Of a stretch of DNA of 52,118 bases, positions 31,079 through 41,442 are shown piece after piece; within the stretch, counting starts at the first letter, position 1, and the number at the start of each line of letters is the position of its first letter. The notes under the pieces were generated by a model. The model made no database searches. It saw only the letters and a program-made list of their open reading frames with translations, and was not told where the DNA came from. The DNA comes from Deltaproteobacteria bacterium (GTDB lineage Bacteria > Desulfobacterota > Desulfarculia > Adiutricales > Adiutricaceae). Both the position numbers and the translations under genes were made by a program. The stretch lies in NCBI GenBank assembly GCA_031270705.1, contig JAISWW010000108.1, positions 1 through 52,118 of the forward strand, written 5' to 3'.

Positions 31079-31615
31079 CTAAACAAAGCGGACAATGTCT
31101 TCCAAAGGTTTTCTAAGCTTCGGCCGAGCCTCTTTCTCCGTTTCTGGGTAACCCACGGCCACGATTAGAAAAAATCTTTGATCTTTAGGCAGATCCAAAA
31201 GCTGGGTCAGTTTGGGCCGATCAAAGACGCCTATGATACAAGTCCCCAAACCCAAAGACTCAGCCGCCAAAGTTATGGCGTAGGTGGCCGCCCCCAGATC
31301 GCCCTTGGCCCAATATTGGCTATCCAAAACGCTAGCGATCTTGGGCATTAAAACCGCGCGCTCCTCCAAAACAATGACAAAGGACTTCACATTGGCGAAA
31401 TACTCATTGACCCCAAAATGTTGGACGGTCTTAGCCACTTCTGGGGCGATCTTCGGATCATCGACCACCACGAATTTCCAAGGCTGAGAATTACAGCCCG
31501 AGGGCGTTAGGCGAGCGGCCTCAATTATTTTAACCAATTTTTCCCGCTCCACCGGGCGATCGGAATATTTACGGCAACTACTACGTTTCGCGGCCAATTC
31601 TAAAAAATCAGACAT
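31079..31615 (-). CDS. Nitroreductase family protein (copy 1)
   Basis: SCRKYSDRPVEREKLVKIIEAARLTPSGCNSQPWKFVVV, LGAATYAITLAAESLGLGTCIIG. Confidence 0.9.
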   Translation of the reverse strand: MSDFLELAAKRSSCRKYSDRPVEREKLVKIIEAARLTPSGCNSQPWKFVVVDDPKIAPEVAKTVQHFGVNEYFANVKSFVIVLEERAVLMPKIASVLDSQYWAKGDLGAATYAITLAAESLGLGTCIIGVFDRPKLTQLLDLPKDQRFFLIVAVGYPETEKEARPKLRKPLEDIVRFV

Positions 31616-31663
31616 CTTGCCTTCCTTTTGATCTCCGAGCCAAGGCTCGGGCTAAAAATAGCC

Positions 31664-32200
31664 TTAAACAAAACGAGCGATGGCCTCTAAAGATTTTCGC
31701 TGCTTAGGCCGAGCCTCTTTCTCCGTTTCTGGGTAACCCACGGCCACAACCAGAAAAAACCTTTGACCTTTAGGCAGATCCAAAAGCTGGATCAGTTTGG
31801 GCCGATCAAAGAGCCCGATAATACAAGTCCCTAAACCCAAAGACGCGGCTTCCAGAGTTAAGCCATAAGTCGCCGCCCCCAGATCGCCCTTGGCCCAGTA
31901 TTGGCTATCCAAAAAACAGGCCACCTTGGGCATTAAAGTGGCGTGTTCCTCCAAAATAACGATAAAGGACTTGACATTGGCGAAATACTCATTGACCCCA
32001 AAATGTTGGACAGTTTTGGCCACTTCTGGGACGATTTGGGGATCATCGACCACCACGAATTTCCAGGGCTGGGAATTACAAGCCGAGGGGGTCAAACGCG
32101 CGGCCTCAATCAATTTGACCAGTTTTTCGCGCTCCACGGGGCGATCGGAATATTTGCGGCAACTCTCGCGTTGGGCGACCAATTCAAAAAAATCCGCCAT
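31664..32200 (-). CDS. Nitroreductase family protein (copy 2, tandem paralogue)
   Basis: Same length (178 aa) and highly similar to copy 1 along its full length. Confidence 0.9.
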   Translation of the reverse strand: MADFFELVAQRESCRKYSDRPVEREKLVKLIEAARLTPSACNSQPWKFVVVDDPQIVPEVAKTVQHFGVNEYFANVKSFIVILEEHATLMPKVACFLDSQYWAKGDLGAATYGLTLEAASLGLGTCIIGLFDRPKLIQLLDLPKGQRFFLVVAVGYPETEKEARPKQRKSLEAIARFV

Positions 32201-32313
32201 AAGGCTCTCCTCTTTGTCCTCAGAAAAACCCTAAAAAGGGTCATTCAGGTAAAAAAACTTCGACCAGTTAATAATTACAAGTTAAAATTGTTAAGAAGAG
32301 GAATCGCGTTGGT

Positions 32314-32361
32314 AAAAAAGGCCCTAAAACCTCGTCCCAGAGGACAAGATCATAGGGCCTT
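32314..32361 (-). terminator. Terminator after rplY/ctc
   Basis: Minus strand AAGGCCCTA...CTTGTCC-TCTG-GGACGAG...TAGGGCCTT-TTTT. Confidence 0.8.
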
Positions 32362-32403
32362 ACAGTTTGGAAGCAAATCTAAAGGCCGTAAAGAGCTACC
32401 TGG

Positions 32404-33072
32404 CTATCTTCTAACCGTTTCTTTCTTGACGTTTTTGGCGGTTTTCTTGCTCGCGGCGGCTTTGGCCACTGGCTCCGCGGCTTTGGCGGCCTCATCGAGC
32501 TCAATCTTTAAGCCTTTGGGCACAGCCACCACGGCCACCGGCAGATCAACGGTCTTATCCAAAGACAGGCCTTCCGGCAACTGAACTTGGCTTAAATGCA
32601 TGGTCTGGCCTAAGGCAAGATTGGTCACGTCCACGTCAATGGAGGCCGGAATCTTATCTGGCAAGCCGCTAACCCGAATATCCCGCTCGCCTTGTTGCAG
32701 TTGCCCGCCTTTTTCCACGCCCGCGGCTTTCCCGACCAAATTCATGGGCACCAAAACGACGATGGGTTTTTCGGGATCGATCTTTAAAAAATCCACGTGA
32801 GCGACTTTCCGGCTCAACGGATTTATCTGAGCGTCCTTTAAGAGAACTGGCTGAGGAGCCTGGCCCTCAATAGCCAAGGTAAAAAGGGTCTTAGCCCCGT
32901 CCGAGCGCGTGAAGGCGGTCTTAAATTCCGCGTAATCCAAGGTTAAAGCCTGGGATTGATCAGCCCGGCCATAAAAGATAGCTGGCAATTGACCGCTAGC
33001 CCTTAAGCGGCGAGCGGCGTTTTTGCCTTGGGGCTCGCGGGGTTTAGCCAATATGGTGGTGTTCAGACCCAT
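32404..33072 (-). CDS. rplY: 50S ribosomal protein L25/general stress protein Ctc
   Basis: GKNAARRLRASGQLPAIFYG, VLLKDAQINPLSRKVAHVDFLKI, C-terminal Ctc domain with Ala/Lys tail. Confidence 0.93.
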   Translation of the reverse strand: MGLNTTILAKPREPQGKNAARRLRASGQLPAIFYGRADQSQALTLDYAEFKTAFTRSDGAKTLFTLAIEGQAPQPVLLKDAQINPLSRKVAHVDFLKIDPEKPIVVLVPMNLVGKAAGVEKGGQLQQGERDIRVSGLPDKIPASIDVDVTNLALGQTMHLSQVQLPEGLSLDKTVDLPVAVVAVPKGLKIELDEAAKAAEPVAKAAASKKTAKNVKKETVRR

Positions 33073-33089
33073 GGTCGATTCTCCAAATT

Positions 33090-34031
33090 CTAGACAAAGA
33101 GAGAGCTAATGGAATCCTCGTTGTGGATTCGTCTAATGGCTTCCCCCAAAAGCTTAGCCACGGTCAGAACTTTGATTTTAGGCAAAGCCCGACCAGCTGG
33201 GGATAAGGGAATGGTGTTAGTGACCACCACTTCCTTTAAAGCCGAGTTTTTTATTTTTTCAATGGAAAGGCCAGAAAAGACCGGGTGCGTGGAGCAAGCC
33301 ATGACCTCTTCGGCTCCTAAACTCATGATGACTTCGGCGGCTTGGGTTAAGGTGCCCGCCGTATCGATCATGTCGTCAATTATTAGGCACCTTTTGTTTT
33401 TGACCTCGCCAACGATATTCATGACCTTGGCCTCGTTGACGGCTTCTCGTCTTTTATCGACAATAGCCAAAGGCGCGGAAAGATGCTTGGCGAAATACCT
33501 CGTCCTTTCCACTCCGCCGGCGTCTGGGGAAACCAAGACAATATTATCTGTCCCAATCGCCTTTAAATAGGACAAAACCACGGGGGCGGAAAAAAGATGA
33601 TCCACGGGGATATTAAAGAAACCCTGGATTTGGCCGGCGTGCAGATCCATGGCCAAAACCCGATTAGTGCCGGCGGCGGTCAAGAGATCGGCCACTAATT
33701 TGGCCGAAATGGGAACCCTGGGCGCGGCTTTCCGATCTTGCCTCGCGTAGCCATAATAAGGGATGACCGCGGTAATCCGCCGAGCCGAAGCCCTTTTTAA
33801 GGCGTCAATGATCAATAACAACTCCATTAAGTTGTCATTAACCGGGGCGCAGGTGGATTGGATGACGAAGGTGTCCCGACCGCGGACATTGGCCCCAATC
33901 TCCACCAAAATTTCTCCATCGGAAAATCGCCGAACCTGGGCCTCGCCTAAAGGTTGCCAGAGCGTCTCGCTAATTTCCTGAGCTAGCTCCAAATTGGAGT
34001 TACCGGAAATCACCACTATATCATTGGGCAT
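33090..34031 (-). CDS. prs: Ribose-phosphate pyrophosphokinase
   Basis: [85 protein letters not shown]. Confidence 0.97.
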   Translation of the reverse strand: MPNDIVVISGNSNLELAQEISETLWQPLGEAQVRRFSDGEILVEIGANVRGRDTFVIQSTCAPVNDNLMELLLIIDALKRASARRITAVIPYYGYARQDRKAAPRVPISAKLVADLLTAAGTNRVLAMDLHAGQIQGFFNIPVDHLFSAPVVLSYLKAIGTDNIVLVSPDAGGVERTRYFAKHLSAPLAIVDKRREAVNEAKVMNIVGEVKNKRCLIIDDMIDTAGTLTQAAEVIMSLGAEEVMACSTHPVFSGLSIEKIKNSALKEVVVTNTIPLSPAGRALPKIKVLTVAKLLGEAIRRIHNEDSISSLFV

Positions 34032-34115
34032 TTTAAATCCTAGGAAGCTCGAAATAGCTCAAAAAAAACTATTCGCGACCTAACCCTGGTTTACCTCCGC
34101 GAGTCATGGAAAATT

Positions 34116-34191
34116 TGGCTGGGGCGGAAGGAGTCGAACCTTCGAATGCAGGAACCAAAACCCTGTGTCTTAACCACTTGACGACGCCCCA
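34116..34191 (-). tRNA. tRNA-Gln (anticodon TTG), CCA encoded
   Basis: Minus strand TGGGGCG...CAGGG-TTTTGGT-TCCTG...GGTTCGACTCC...CGCCCCA-G-CCA. Confidence 0.93.
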
Positions 34192-34262
34192 TCGCCTACT
34201 TTGAGGACGAGCCTAATCCTCTTTTACCTAAATAATTTATCAAAATTACTTATAAATTATAG

Positions 34263-35129
34263 TCAATCGCTAGCCAAAGCCGTCAAAATAGACAGCCAAG
34301 GTCGCGCTTTTAAGCTAGCCCTAGCTTCCTTGGCCTCTTCATGGGTCGCGAAAAGAACCCAAAAAGTCGGCCCACTGCCAGACAAGCCAAAAAAAAGACC
34401 GCCCAACGACTCTAGCTCCTTTTGAGCCTCCAAAAGCCTAGGCTCAAGGCGCAGAGCCGGGGCCAATAAATCGTTCTCCCCAAAAGGACAACCGCCCAAA
34501 GGCGATTGTGGCCACAATGTATGATCTTCGGCCCTTTTTGTCAAGGCCAATTCCCGAAAAACTCGGCCCGTGGCCAAAGGAAAACCCGGATTGACCAAAA
34601 GCGCCCACTTGGGACAAGCCCCAGACCAAGGGCTAATAATCTCGCCCCGGCCTTCCACCAAAGCCATTTTCGGGCCGAAAAAAAAGGGCAAATCCGAGCC
34701 TAGGCTCAAACCCAGGCTAAGCAGTTGGCTCTGGCTTAAACCGAGTTTTGGCCCCAAAGCCAAAAGAATGGCCGCCGCGTCCGAGGAACCCCCGCCTAAG
34801 CCAGCGGCTAGGGGAATATTTTTTTGAATATAAACCCCAAAATAGCTCAAATCCGGGTTTAAGGCCCTTAAAGCCGCCAGAGCCTTAAGAGCCAGGTTAT
34901 TGTCCCGAAAACCTAGGTCAGCTGGGTCGCCAAAACCCTCGTAAGTGAGGCTATCCGCGGCCTTTAAAGGTCGCTCGAGAGGCTCTAAAACCAAAAAATC
35001 GGCCAGCTCCAAACGAGCCATTAAGGAATAAAGATCGTGATAACCATCGGCTCGCGGGCCCAAAACCTTTAAAAAAAGGTTGATTTTCGCGGGAGCCCTT
35101 AATTCCAGCCGCTCCTTAATGATGGACAA
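34263..35129 (-). CDS. ispE: 4-diphosphocytidyl-2-C-methyl-D-erythritol kinase
   Basis: LRAPAKINLFLKVLGPRADGYHDLYSLM, PLAAGLGGGSSDAAAILLAL, GLSGSGPTFWVLF. Confidence 0.95.
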   Translation of the reverse strand: MSIIKERLELRAPAKINLFLKVLGPRADGYHDLYSLMARLELADFLVLEPLERPLKAADSLTYEGFGDPADLGFRDNNLALKALAALRALNPDLSYFGVYIQKNIPLAAGLGGGSSDAAAILLALGPKLGLSQSQLLSLGLSLGSDLPFFFGPKMALVEGRGEIISPWSGACPKWALLVNPGFPLATGRVFRELALTKRAEDHTLWPQSPLGGCPFGENDLLAPALRLEPRLLEAQKELESLGGLFFGLSGSGPTFWVLFATHEEAKEARASLKARPWLSILTALASD

Positions 35130-36489
35130 CGGTAATAATTTCCGCCGGATCTAGGGGATTGACGACTAGGCCGTTAGAGACCTTGGGATAAAAATAGGTG
35201 GCTTTTCTGGGCATCAATAAGCCATCTTCGGTCACCCGCAGGATCTCGTCCAGGGAAGTCGGATTGATGATAAAAGCCGCCCGAGCCTGATCGGCGGTTA
35301 TGAGCCTCACCGCCTCCGTGGTTGAGGATATATAATGGATCAGATCTTGGTCGTCCATGTCCTCGTCCGACAAACCCAAGCCTTGTTGAAAGACAATCTG
35401 GGTCAAAACCGTGACATCCAAGGCGGCCAATTGGCTGGTCGCGGGATCGCGCTCCACTTCCTCTTGCTTTATCCGCTCCCTAACCTTTAATAGATAGCAA
35501 CTATCGGCTCCGGAGAGATAGAGCCCAAAAACCGATAGACCCTTTTTATTGTCCTCCAGGAGCTTAGCGGATAAAAGCTTGCGGGCCCCCTTTTCGCCGT
35601 GAGGGGCGAAGGGGTATTCCTTAATGTCGACCAAAGGCTCCAGGGCTTTTAAGACTTCCGCGTTGGATTTGTCCAAACGCTGGAGGATCCGGTGAGTGGG
35701 CAGAACGCATAAGCCGGGATCGCTCATCGGGCACAGATAGGCCATGACATAATTAATGGCCGAGTTTTCGTCCACGCTTTTTAGGGTCTTTTTGATCTTG
35801 TTCGAGTAATTTAAGGCCGTCTCGTAACGATGATGGCCATCGGCGATATAAACGGTCTTATCGGCCAAAAACTCGGTTAATTTGCCGATCGTCTCGTGAG
35901 TCTGGAGAAAACTAACCGAATGAGCCAAACCTGAGCGCTCATTGATATAAATATCAGGATCCGTCCGGGAAAAATCAAACATGGTCTTTAAAATCTGACC
36001 ATCGGGATCCGGAAAAAAACCAAAAATCGGGCTCAACTGGGCCTTGGTCTTTTCCATGAGCGAGAGCCTTTCTTGCTTATGGTAGCTAAAGGTCTTCTCA
36101 TGGGGGCGAACCGTGGAGGTAGGCGAGGGGGTCTCCAAGCGCAAAAGGCAGACAAAGCCGTGCCTGGTCTGTTTGCGGCCCGTGACGGGATGAGTCCAAT
36201 CCGTATCCATTAGATATATGGCTGGTTGTTCCCGCCGAGTCAAAACCCCGGTTTTCACCCATTCTTTCAGGAGCTTAGCCGAGCGAGCGTGCCACGCGTG
36301 CGGATCTTTGTCGCGAGGCAAAACTCGGCCCAGATCCAAATGGAGAAAATTGTGAGGGTGACACTCAAGCAACTCAGCCCTTTGGGCGGGGGTCAAAACG
36401 TCATATGGCGGCGAGGTTAATAGCGGCCCGTGATCGGCTATTTCCTCTATGTTATAAACCAACCCTTTAAAAGGGGCTATCTTGACCAT
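35116..36489 (-). CDS. DUF1015 family protein
   Basis: MVKIAPFKGLVYN, SPPYDVLTPAQR, YIADGHHRYETALNY, PTHRILQRLD. Confidence 0.88.
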   Translation of the reverse strand: MVKIAPFKGLVYNIEEIADHGPLLTSPPYDVLTPAQRAELLECHPHNFLHLDLGRVLPRDKDPHAWHARSAKLLKEWVKTGVLTRREQPAIYLMDTDWTHPVTGRKQTRHGFVCLLRLETPSPTSTVRPHEKTFSYHKQERLSLMEKTKAQLSPIFGFFPDPDGQILKTMFDFSRTDPDIYINERSGLAHSVSFLQTHETIGKLTEFLADKTVYIADGHHRYETALNYSNKIKKTLKSVDENSAINYVMAYLCPMSDPGLCVLPTHRILQRLDKSNAEVLKALEPLVDIKEYPFAPHGEKGARKLLSAKLLEDNKKGLSVFGLYLSGADSCYLLKVRERIKQEEVERDPATSQLAALDVTVLTQIVFQQGLGLSDEDMDDQDLIHYISSTTEAVRLITADQARAAFIINPTSLDEILRVTEDGLLMPRKATYFYPKVSNGLVVNPLDPAEIITVVHH

Positions 36490-37570
36490 CCCAGTGGACC
36501 TCCAGAAAAAACTTGTCAATTATGAACCCATAAACTAGAAAAAGCAAGAAATTTTCGTTAAATTTTTATGCCTTGATTCTAATGTATTTAACCTAATTAA
36601 GATAATAATTTTATTTTTTAATGAATTTAAAAAATAAAAAAACTTCTTATATTATCGTTTTATCTACTCAAATATTGACAATAATCTTTATTATTGAACT
36701 TTATAAAAGTTTTTTTATACTACGTTTTTATTTTATAACTTAAAAAATTGTTAATCGCCTTAGGCCTGTCCCAAAAATAGCTGGAAATAAAAAGGCCTCT
36801 GGAGCCAAGAAGTTGGCCGTTTAACCAGCTAGGCCAAAAACTTTTGGCTAGTAACTATTATATATAGCGCTCGCTTAGACTAAAAATCATACTTGGCCTT
36901 TGACTAAAAATACAAACCCGATGGCCTTCCGAGGCCCTTAAAGCCTCTGGACAGTCAAGCGGAAATCTAATATATTGGTTCTTATTTATTCATGTTAGAT
37001 AAAATACGTCATATTAACTATAAAATTAAACTATATTTTATTTATATAAACTATTAATAACATAATTAATAGTTGAGATAAAATTTTAGAACAAAAAATA
37101 TTATTATTAAAAATTTTATACTAATAAATGAAGTTGTTTAAAACAACACTCTGAAATTATTGAGTTTTTTCATTTTTATCTTCCAAAAAAGTGTTTCTAG
37201 CAAACTACCAATCTTCAAGCTCTTAAGCCTATCAACAAGCTTGAGGTAGCTCTATGCCGCGTCGGTTTAGCTGAATGGCCTCAGGCGCCTTTATGTCAAA
37301 TCCAAAGAAACTCGAAAAAACCGTTTGATTGCTTCGCTAAATTTCATATAATAAACGACACTTTAGTCTGATAAAAGTGAATGGAAGCCAATGTGTTTCT
37401 CCCTTTGAGGATCTATGTGTTAAATCGAAGCCCTGAGGCTATTGAGCAATGAGACCAGCCTCCGCGCGAATGTAGATAGCGCTGGCTCTCTGTAAACAAA
37501 ATCGCGACCTATCTCAGCCTTTATGCTGGATTTGGCTTTCGAAGTGGATTCTCATAAAAATTAAGCGCCA

Positions 37571-37587
37571 GCGCGTTCCGAACGCGC
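37571..37587. promoter_or_regulatory. Perfect interrupted palindrome upstream of the defence operon (candidate operator)
   Basis: GCGCGTTC-C-GAACGCGC, ~110 bp upstream of the first ATG. Confidence 0.4.
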
Positions 37588-37699
37588 CTCACCAGGAAAT
37601 TTCCAAAAAAACGAAGATTGGGTTAAGAGGCGGGGCTGAAAACAATGAACAGGGCCAATCGCCAGCGGCGGGAAGAAATATCTCAGCGAGGAGACTTTG

Positions 37700-40471
37700 A
37701 TGCTGAACCTAAAATTACGAGACGAATTCCTCGACTCCCAGACGCCAGGCACCGCCATTATCCTGAGCGGAAAAGATCCCTCTAGACTTGGAGCCGCTCA
37801 AAAAGACCCAGACTTCATCCTCTCAATTACCTACCCTACCGCTGACGTTCAGACGGCCTTGCGCGCGGTCAGCGCGGCTCGATCAAAAGGCCCCATTGTC
37901 CTTATGGGCGACCGGGGAAGCGGTAAATCCCACATCATGGCCGTGACGCACCACGCGATCGAATCGCCCGCCAAGGTTCAGAAGTGGGCCAACGATTGGG
38001 GAAACAGGCTTGACGCGCGGCCTTTAAGCGAGCTTGAGCTTAAGGGTGGATATTGTGTTATTTCGGAGCCGGTTCACAACCAAGAGTACCCTCTATTGTG
38101 GGAACTCCTATTCGATCGTCATCCCAAAGGAGATTTTTTTAGAGGCAAGTTCCTTCAGATGGGTAACCCTTTCCCGCCCCGCTCCCTGTTGGAGGATATG
38201 TTCAAGGAACAGCCCGTCGCGCTTATTCTTGATGAATTCCAAAAGTGGTTCGAAGGCCTGAGCGATCAGTCTGGATCGGAAGGAGTCAAGTACCGTACCT
38301 GGGCCGAGAATTTTATCCAAATTCTATCTGAGCTATCCAAAGAACAACCAGAACATCTGATCCTTGTCGTTTCGTTGCTCAATAACAACACCGAAGCCTT
38401 TAGACAAATCCATCGTGATAGTCCAGTCCTCATTGATTTCCGAGGCCCTACGGCGAGGGAAGACCGAAAGAACCTTGTCCTATATCGTCTCTTTGATAAC
38501 CACCGAAACATCCCGCAAGACGAGATACGCGATCTTCTTGATTCCTACGCGTCTGAGCGGTTCCGGCTGTGTTTTTCGCATCTGTCGGATTCCGAAAGAT
38601 CTCGGAAAGTATCAGAAGTCATAGCTTGTTGGCCGTTCTCACCGGAGCTTATGGAGTTATTGGAAGACCATATCCTTATGGCTGAAGCCGCTCAGGAGGC
38701 GCGCGACCTTATTCGCGTCCTCGCTTCTTCTTTTCGAGCGAGAGGCGAGGAGGTTCCGATCATAACGCCCGCCGATTTTTTCGTGGATGATGACGCGGGC
38801 GGCGTTCAATCGCTCCTAGACTCAATCACCACGACTGGAAACCAGGAAAAGCTACGACTAGTGGCCCAACGAAATCTTGAAACAGTCAAGACCATCGGAG
38901 TCCCCGCGCCTCACGCCCGCGAGCTGATCAGCGCTCTCTGGTTGCGCTCAATGTCGTCTGGAAGAAACGCTGGCGCGAAGCGATCCCAACTTCAACTCGA
39001 TATTACTCGGAAGCGGCCTATTGATGACAATTCATTTCAGGATGAGCTAACTCAACTGATTGAGGCTAGCATAAACATCCATGGCGAAGAAAAACCAAAC
39101 GGTCGCCTGATATTTAATTTGGAAGAAAATCCACGCTCGAAAGTCCGAACCGCGGCCAAGAACAACAAGTTATGGCAACCAGGCGTTACGGCCACTGAGA
39201 CTGGCCAAACAATTTATCCAGGAGAAGACATTAAGCACGTTCGCGAAACTCTGCGACATATCTTCTCGCCGCAAGTAAAACAAACCGCCTCTCGCGTTAT
39301 AATTCTCGGCCCTAACTGGCGGAATGACCCTTGGAGCGAGGTCAATGAGGCGGACATGCCCTTGAAATGGGTCATCCCAGTTCTCATTGTCATACCTGAG
39401 CCAATACTGAGCGGCGAGGGCAACTTAAATAAAACTCTGGGAACCTGGCTAGCCACTCATGTACCTGAGAAGCGGAACACAGTTCGCTTCCTTCTACCTT
39501 CGGACGATACGAAAAGTCTTTATCAGGACATGGATCTTCTTTTCAGCGCGCGGTGCTCCTTTCTTACCAAAAAAGCTTGGAAAGATGATCCTAATTACCA
39601 CGCGTTACAAAACGGATTCGACGCGCCGCTTCGGGACGCGTTGAAAAAGCGCTTCGACAAGTTCGCGGTATTGCGCCGTTGGAATTTTCAGAGCCCAGAG
39701 CGATGCGCGTTCAATGTGGAACGAGTGAGCGCGCAAGGAGAGGATATCCCGACCGCGGTTGAGAAATCTCTTATTGAGGATCATTTCGATCAAGCCTTGT
39801 TTCAATCTTTAGTCTTGGAGCGAGCCAAAAAATCACGCCTGGTAGGCGATTTGCTCAACGAGTTAACTGAGCCGCCCTCCCAGGACACCAAAGACGCCAT
39901 ACCTTTCCTTGGTGAAACCCCAATCTATGAACAAATTCTAAAGATCGTCGCGCAAGGCAAAATCGTAATTAATGTCAAAGGAACTTGGATTACTCGCCCT
40001 ACAGAGCAGACGAACGATGAGGCGGCGCTCAAAAATATACAATCCAAGGCTTTTCTCTCCGGCCAAGAGATGCGGCAAATTCAACTTGGCCTTCCAAGCG
40101 TGGTTGGCGGAACAACCGTTACGACTTTAGGGCCTAAACCGCCCAAGCTTACCTCGCCACCACCCACAAGCGAAGATCCACCGCCACCAATCACTAACCC
40201 GAATCCGCCTTCAATAGGGCCTACTGAGCCAGCGCCGGTGTCTCCAAAGCCCATAACCACAAAGTCTCACCGGACGGACGAAGAAGCCACCGGCCTTAAC
40301 CTCTCCGCTTGCTTCGAAAAGTGGGGCGTTGAGTCTAGCGCCACGCTTAACACAGCCAAGATCGAATTCAAAAATCTCAAAGTACAGCAGGTAAAAGAGA
40401 TTCTCTCGCGCCTGCCTTTGATTATAAAAGCCTCTTTAGAAGTGACGATCACCCAAGAGGGAGACGAATAA
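37700..40471 (+). CDS. DUF499-like P-loop ATPase of defence operon (BrxC/PglY-like role suspected)
   Basis: PIVLMGDRGSGKSHIMAVTHHAIESP Walker A, PVALILDEFQKWFEG Walker B; Pro-rich linker before the C-terminal domain; RBS GAGGAG. Confidence 0.7.
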   Translation: MLNLKLRDEFLDSQTPGTAIILSGKDPSRLGAAQKDPDFILSITYPTADVQTALRAVSAARSKGPIVLMGDRGSGKSHIMAVTHHAIESPAKVQKWANDWGNRLDARPLSELELKGGYCVISEPVHNQEYPLLWELLFDRHPKGDFFRGKFLQMGNPFPPRSLLEDMFKEQPVALILDEFQKWFEGLSDQSGSEGVKYRTWAENFIQILSELSKEQPEHLILVVSLLNNNTEAFRQIHRDSPVLIDFRGPTAREDRKNLVLYRLFDNHRNIPQDEIRDLLDSYASERFRLCFSHLSDSERSRKVSEVIACWPFSPELMELLEDHILMAEAAQEARDLIRVLASSFRARGEEVPIITPADFFVDDDAGGVQSLLDSITTTGNQEKLRLVAQRNLETVKTIGVPAPHARELISALWLRSMSSGRNAGAKRSQLQLDITRKRPIDDNSFQDELTQLIEASINIHGEEKPNGRLIFNLEENPRSKVRTAAKNNKLWQPGVTATETGQTIYPGEDIKHVRETLRHIFSPQVKQTASRVIILGPNWRNDPWSEVNEADMPLKWVIPVLIVIPEPILSGEGNLNKTLGTWLATHVPEKRNTVRFLLPSDDTKSLYQDMDLLFSARCSFLTKKAWKDDPNYHALQNGFDAPLRDALKKRFDKFAVLRRWNFQSPERCAFNVERVSAQGEDIPTAVEKSLIEDHFDQALFQSLVLERAKKSRLVGDLLNELTEPPSQDTKDAIPFLGETPIYEQILKIVAQGKIVINVKGTWITRPTEQTNDEAALKNIQSKAFLSGQEMRQIQLGLPSVVGGTTVTTLGPKPPKLTSPPPTSEDPPPPITNPNPPSIGPTEPAPVSPKPITTKSHRTDEEATGLNLSACFEKWGVESSATLNTAKIEFKNLKVQQVKEILSRLPLIIKASLEVTITQEGDE

Positions 40472-41442
40472 TGAGCTCCCCTTCCGCCTGGGTCGACATC
40501 ATCTTGAACTCGCCATCGCCAGAGGACGCGTGGCGCGGTATCTTCGAGCGTTTAGAGACGCTGGTCAAAACTAACATCTCCCCAGTCGAGCTTCATAATC
40601 AGACCGTCGCTCCCGACCGCCTCTTGGCCGAGGCCGCATGGGATTTATGGCAGGCTTATCCACAGGACGCTCCCAGAACCGCGCCCCTCTTAAAGCAATG
40701 GTGTTCTACGTCACCCAACGATGGTCGCGCCATTTTAATATTGGACGCCTTGTCTCTGCGCGAAATGCCTTTTCTCATAAACGGCGCTCAAAAGCGAAAT
40801 ATCCAGATCGTTAGCGCGCGCGTAACCGGATCTGAAGCTCCCTCCAATACTGACGATTTCGCCCACGCGCTGGGACTACCTTCGCGCGCTTGTCTGGCTG
40901 GGAATAACGCGCCTAGTGGCTTTAATCTCTTTTCTTCCAAGGCTTACACGACTGTGATTACCTTGCCATTTGAAGACGCCCTGGGTGATATTCCCCCCGA
41001 GGCCAATATTTTCGCGTGGCATAGCTGGCTCGACGATCTCATCCACCTTCACAAAAAAAAACCTGAACAAATCCACAAAGCCGCGAGCGCGACTCTCCAG
41101 GGTGATGGCTTCTGGAAATTTGTCGATAGACTAAGGCAAGGCCGAAAACTAGTCATCACGTCTGACCACGGTTACGCGGTGAGTAAACTTTTTTCGAGCG
41201 AGGAATCCGATCCAGACGTTATAAATCGCTTGCGCGAGGTATTCGGCGCGTCGCGGCACAAAAAAGCGACTGACCCTTGGCGGGAACGATTCATGCCCCC
41301 GATCGCCCTCACCCACAACGAAAACCACATAGTCATGGGCCAAAAAAAATGGAAGGCTCCGGGAGGCTTTCCTGATATTTGTCATGGGGGGCTAAGCCTT
41401 CTGGAGGTCGCCACGCCCTTTATTGAATTGCCTCCTAAGTGA
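40471..41442 (+). CDS. pglZ: PglZ-like alkaline-phosphatase-superfamily protein
   Basis: AILILDALSLREMPFL, NIFAWHSWLDDLIH, LVITSDHGYAV, CHGGLSLLEVATPFIEL; TAATG coupling with the upstream gene. Confidence 0.8.
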   Translation: MSSPSAWVDIILNSPSPEDAWRGIFERLETLVKTNISPVELHNQTVAPDRLLAEAAWDLWQAYPQDAPRTAPLLKQWCSTSPNDGRAILILDALSLREMPFLINGAQKRNIQIVSARVTGSEAPSNTDDFAHALGLPSRACLAGNNAPSGFNLFSSKAYTTVITLPFEDALGDIPPEANIFAWHSWLDDLIHLHKKKPEQIHKAASATLQGDGFWKFVDRLRQGRKLVITSDHGYAVSKLFSSEESDPDVINRLREVFGASRHKKATDPWRERFMPPIALTHNENHIVMGQKKWKAPGGFPDICHGGLSLLEVATPFIELPPK

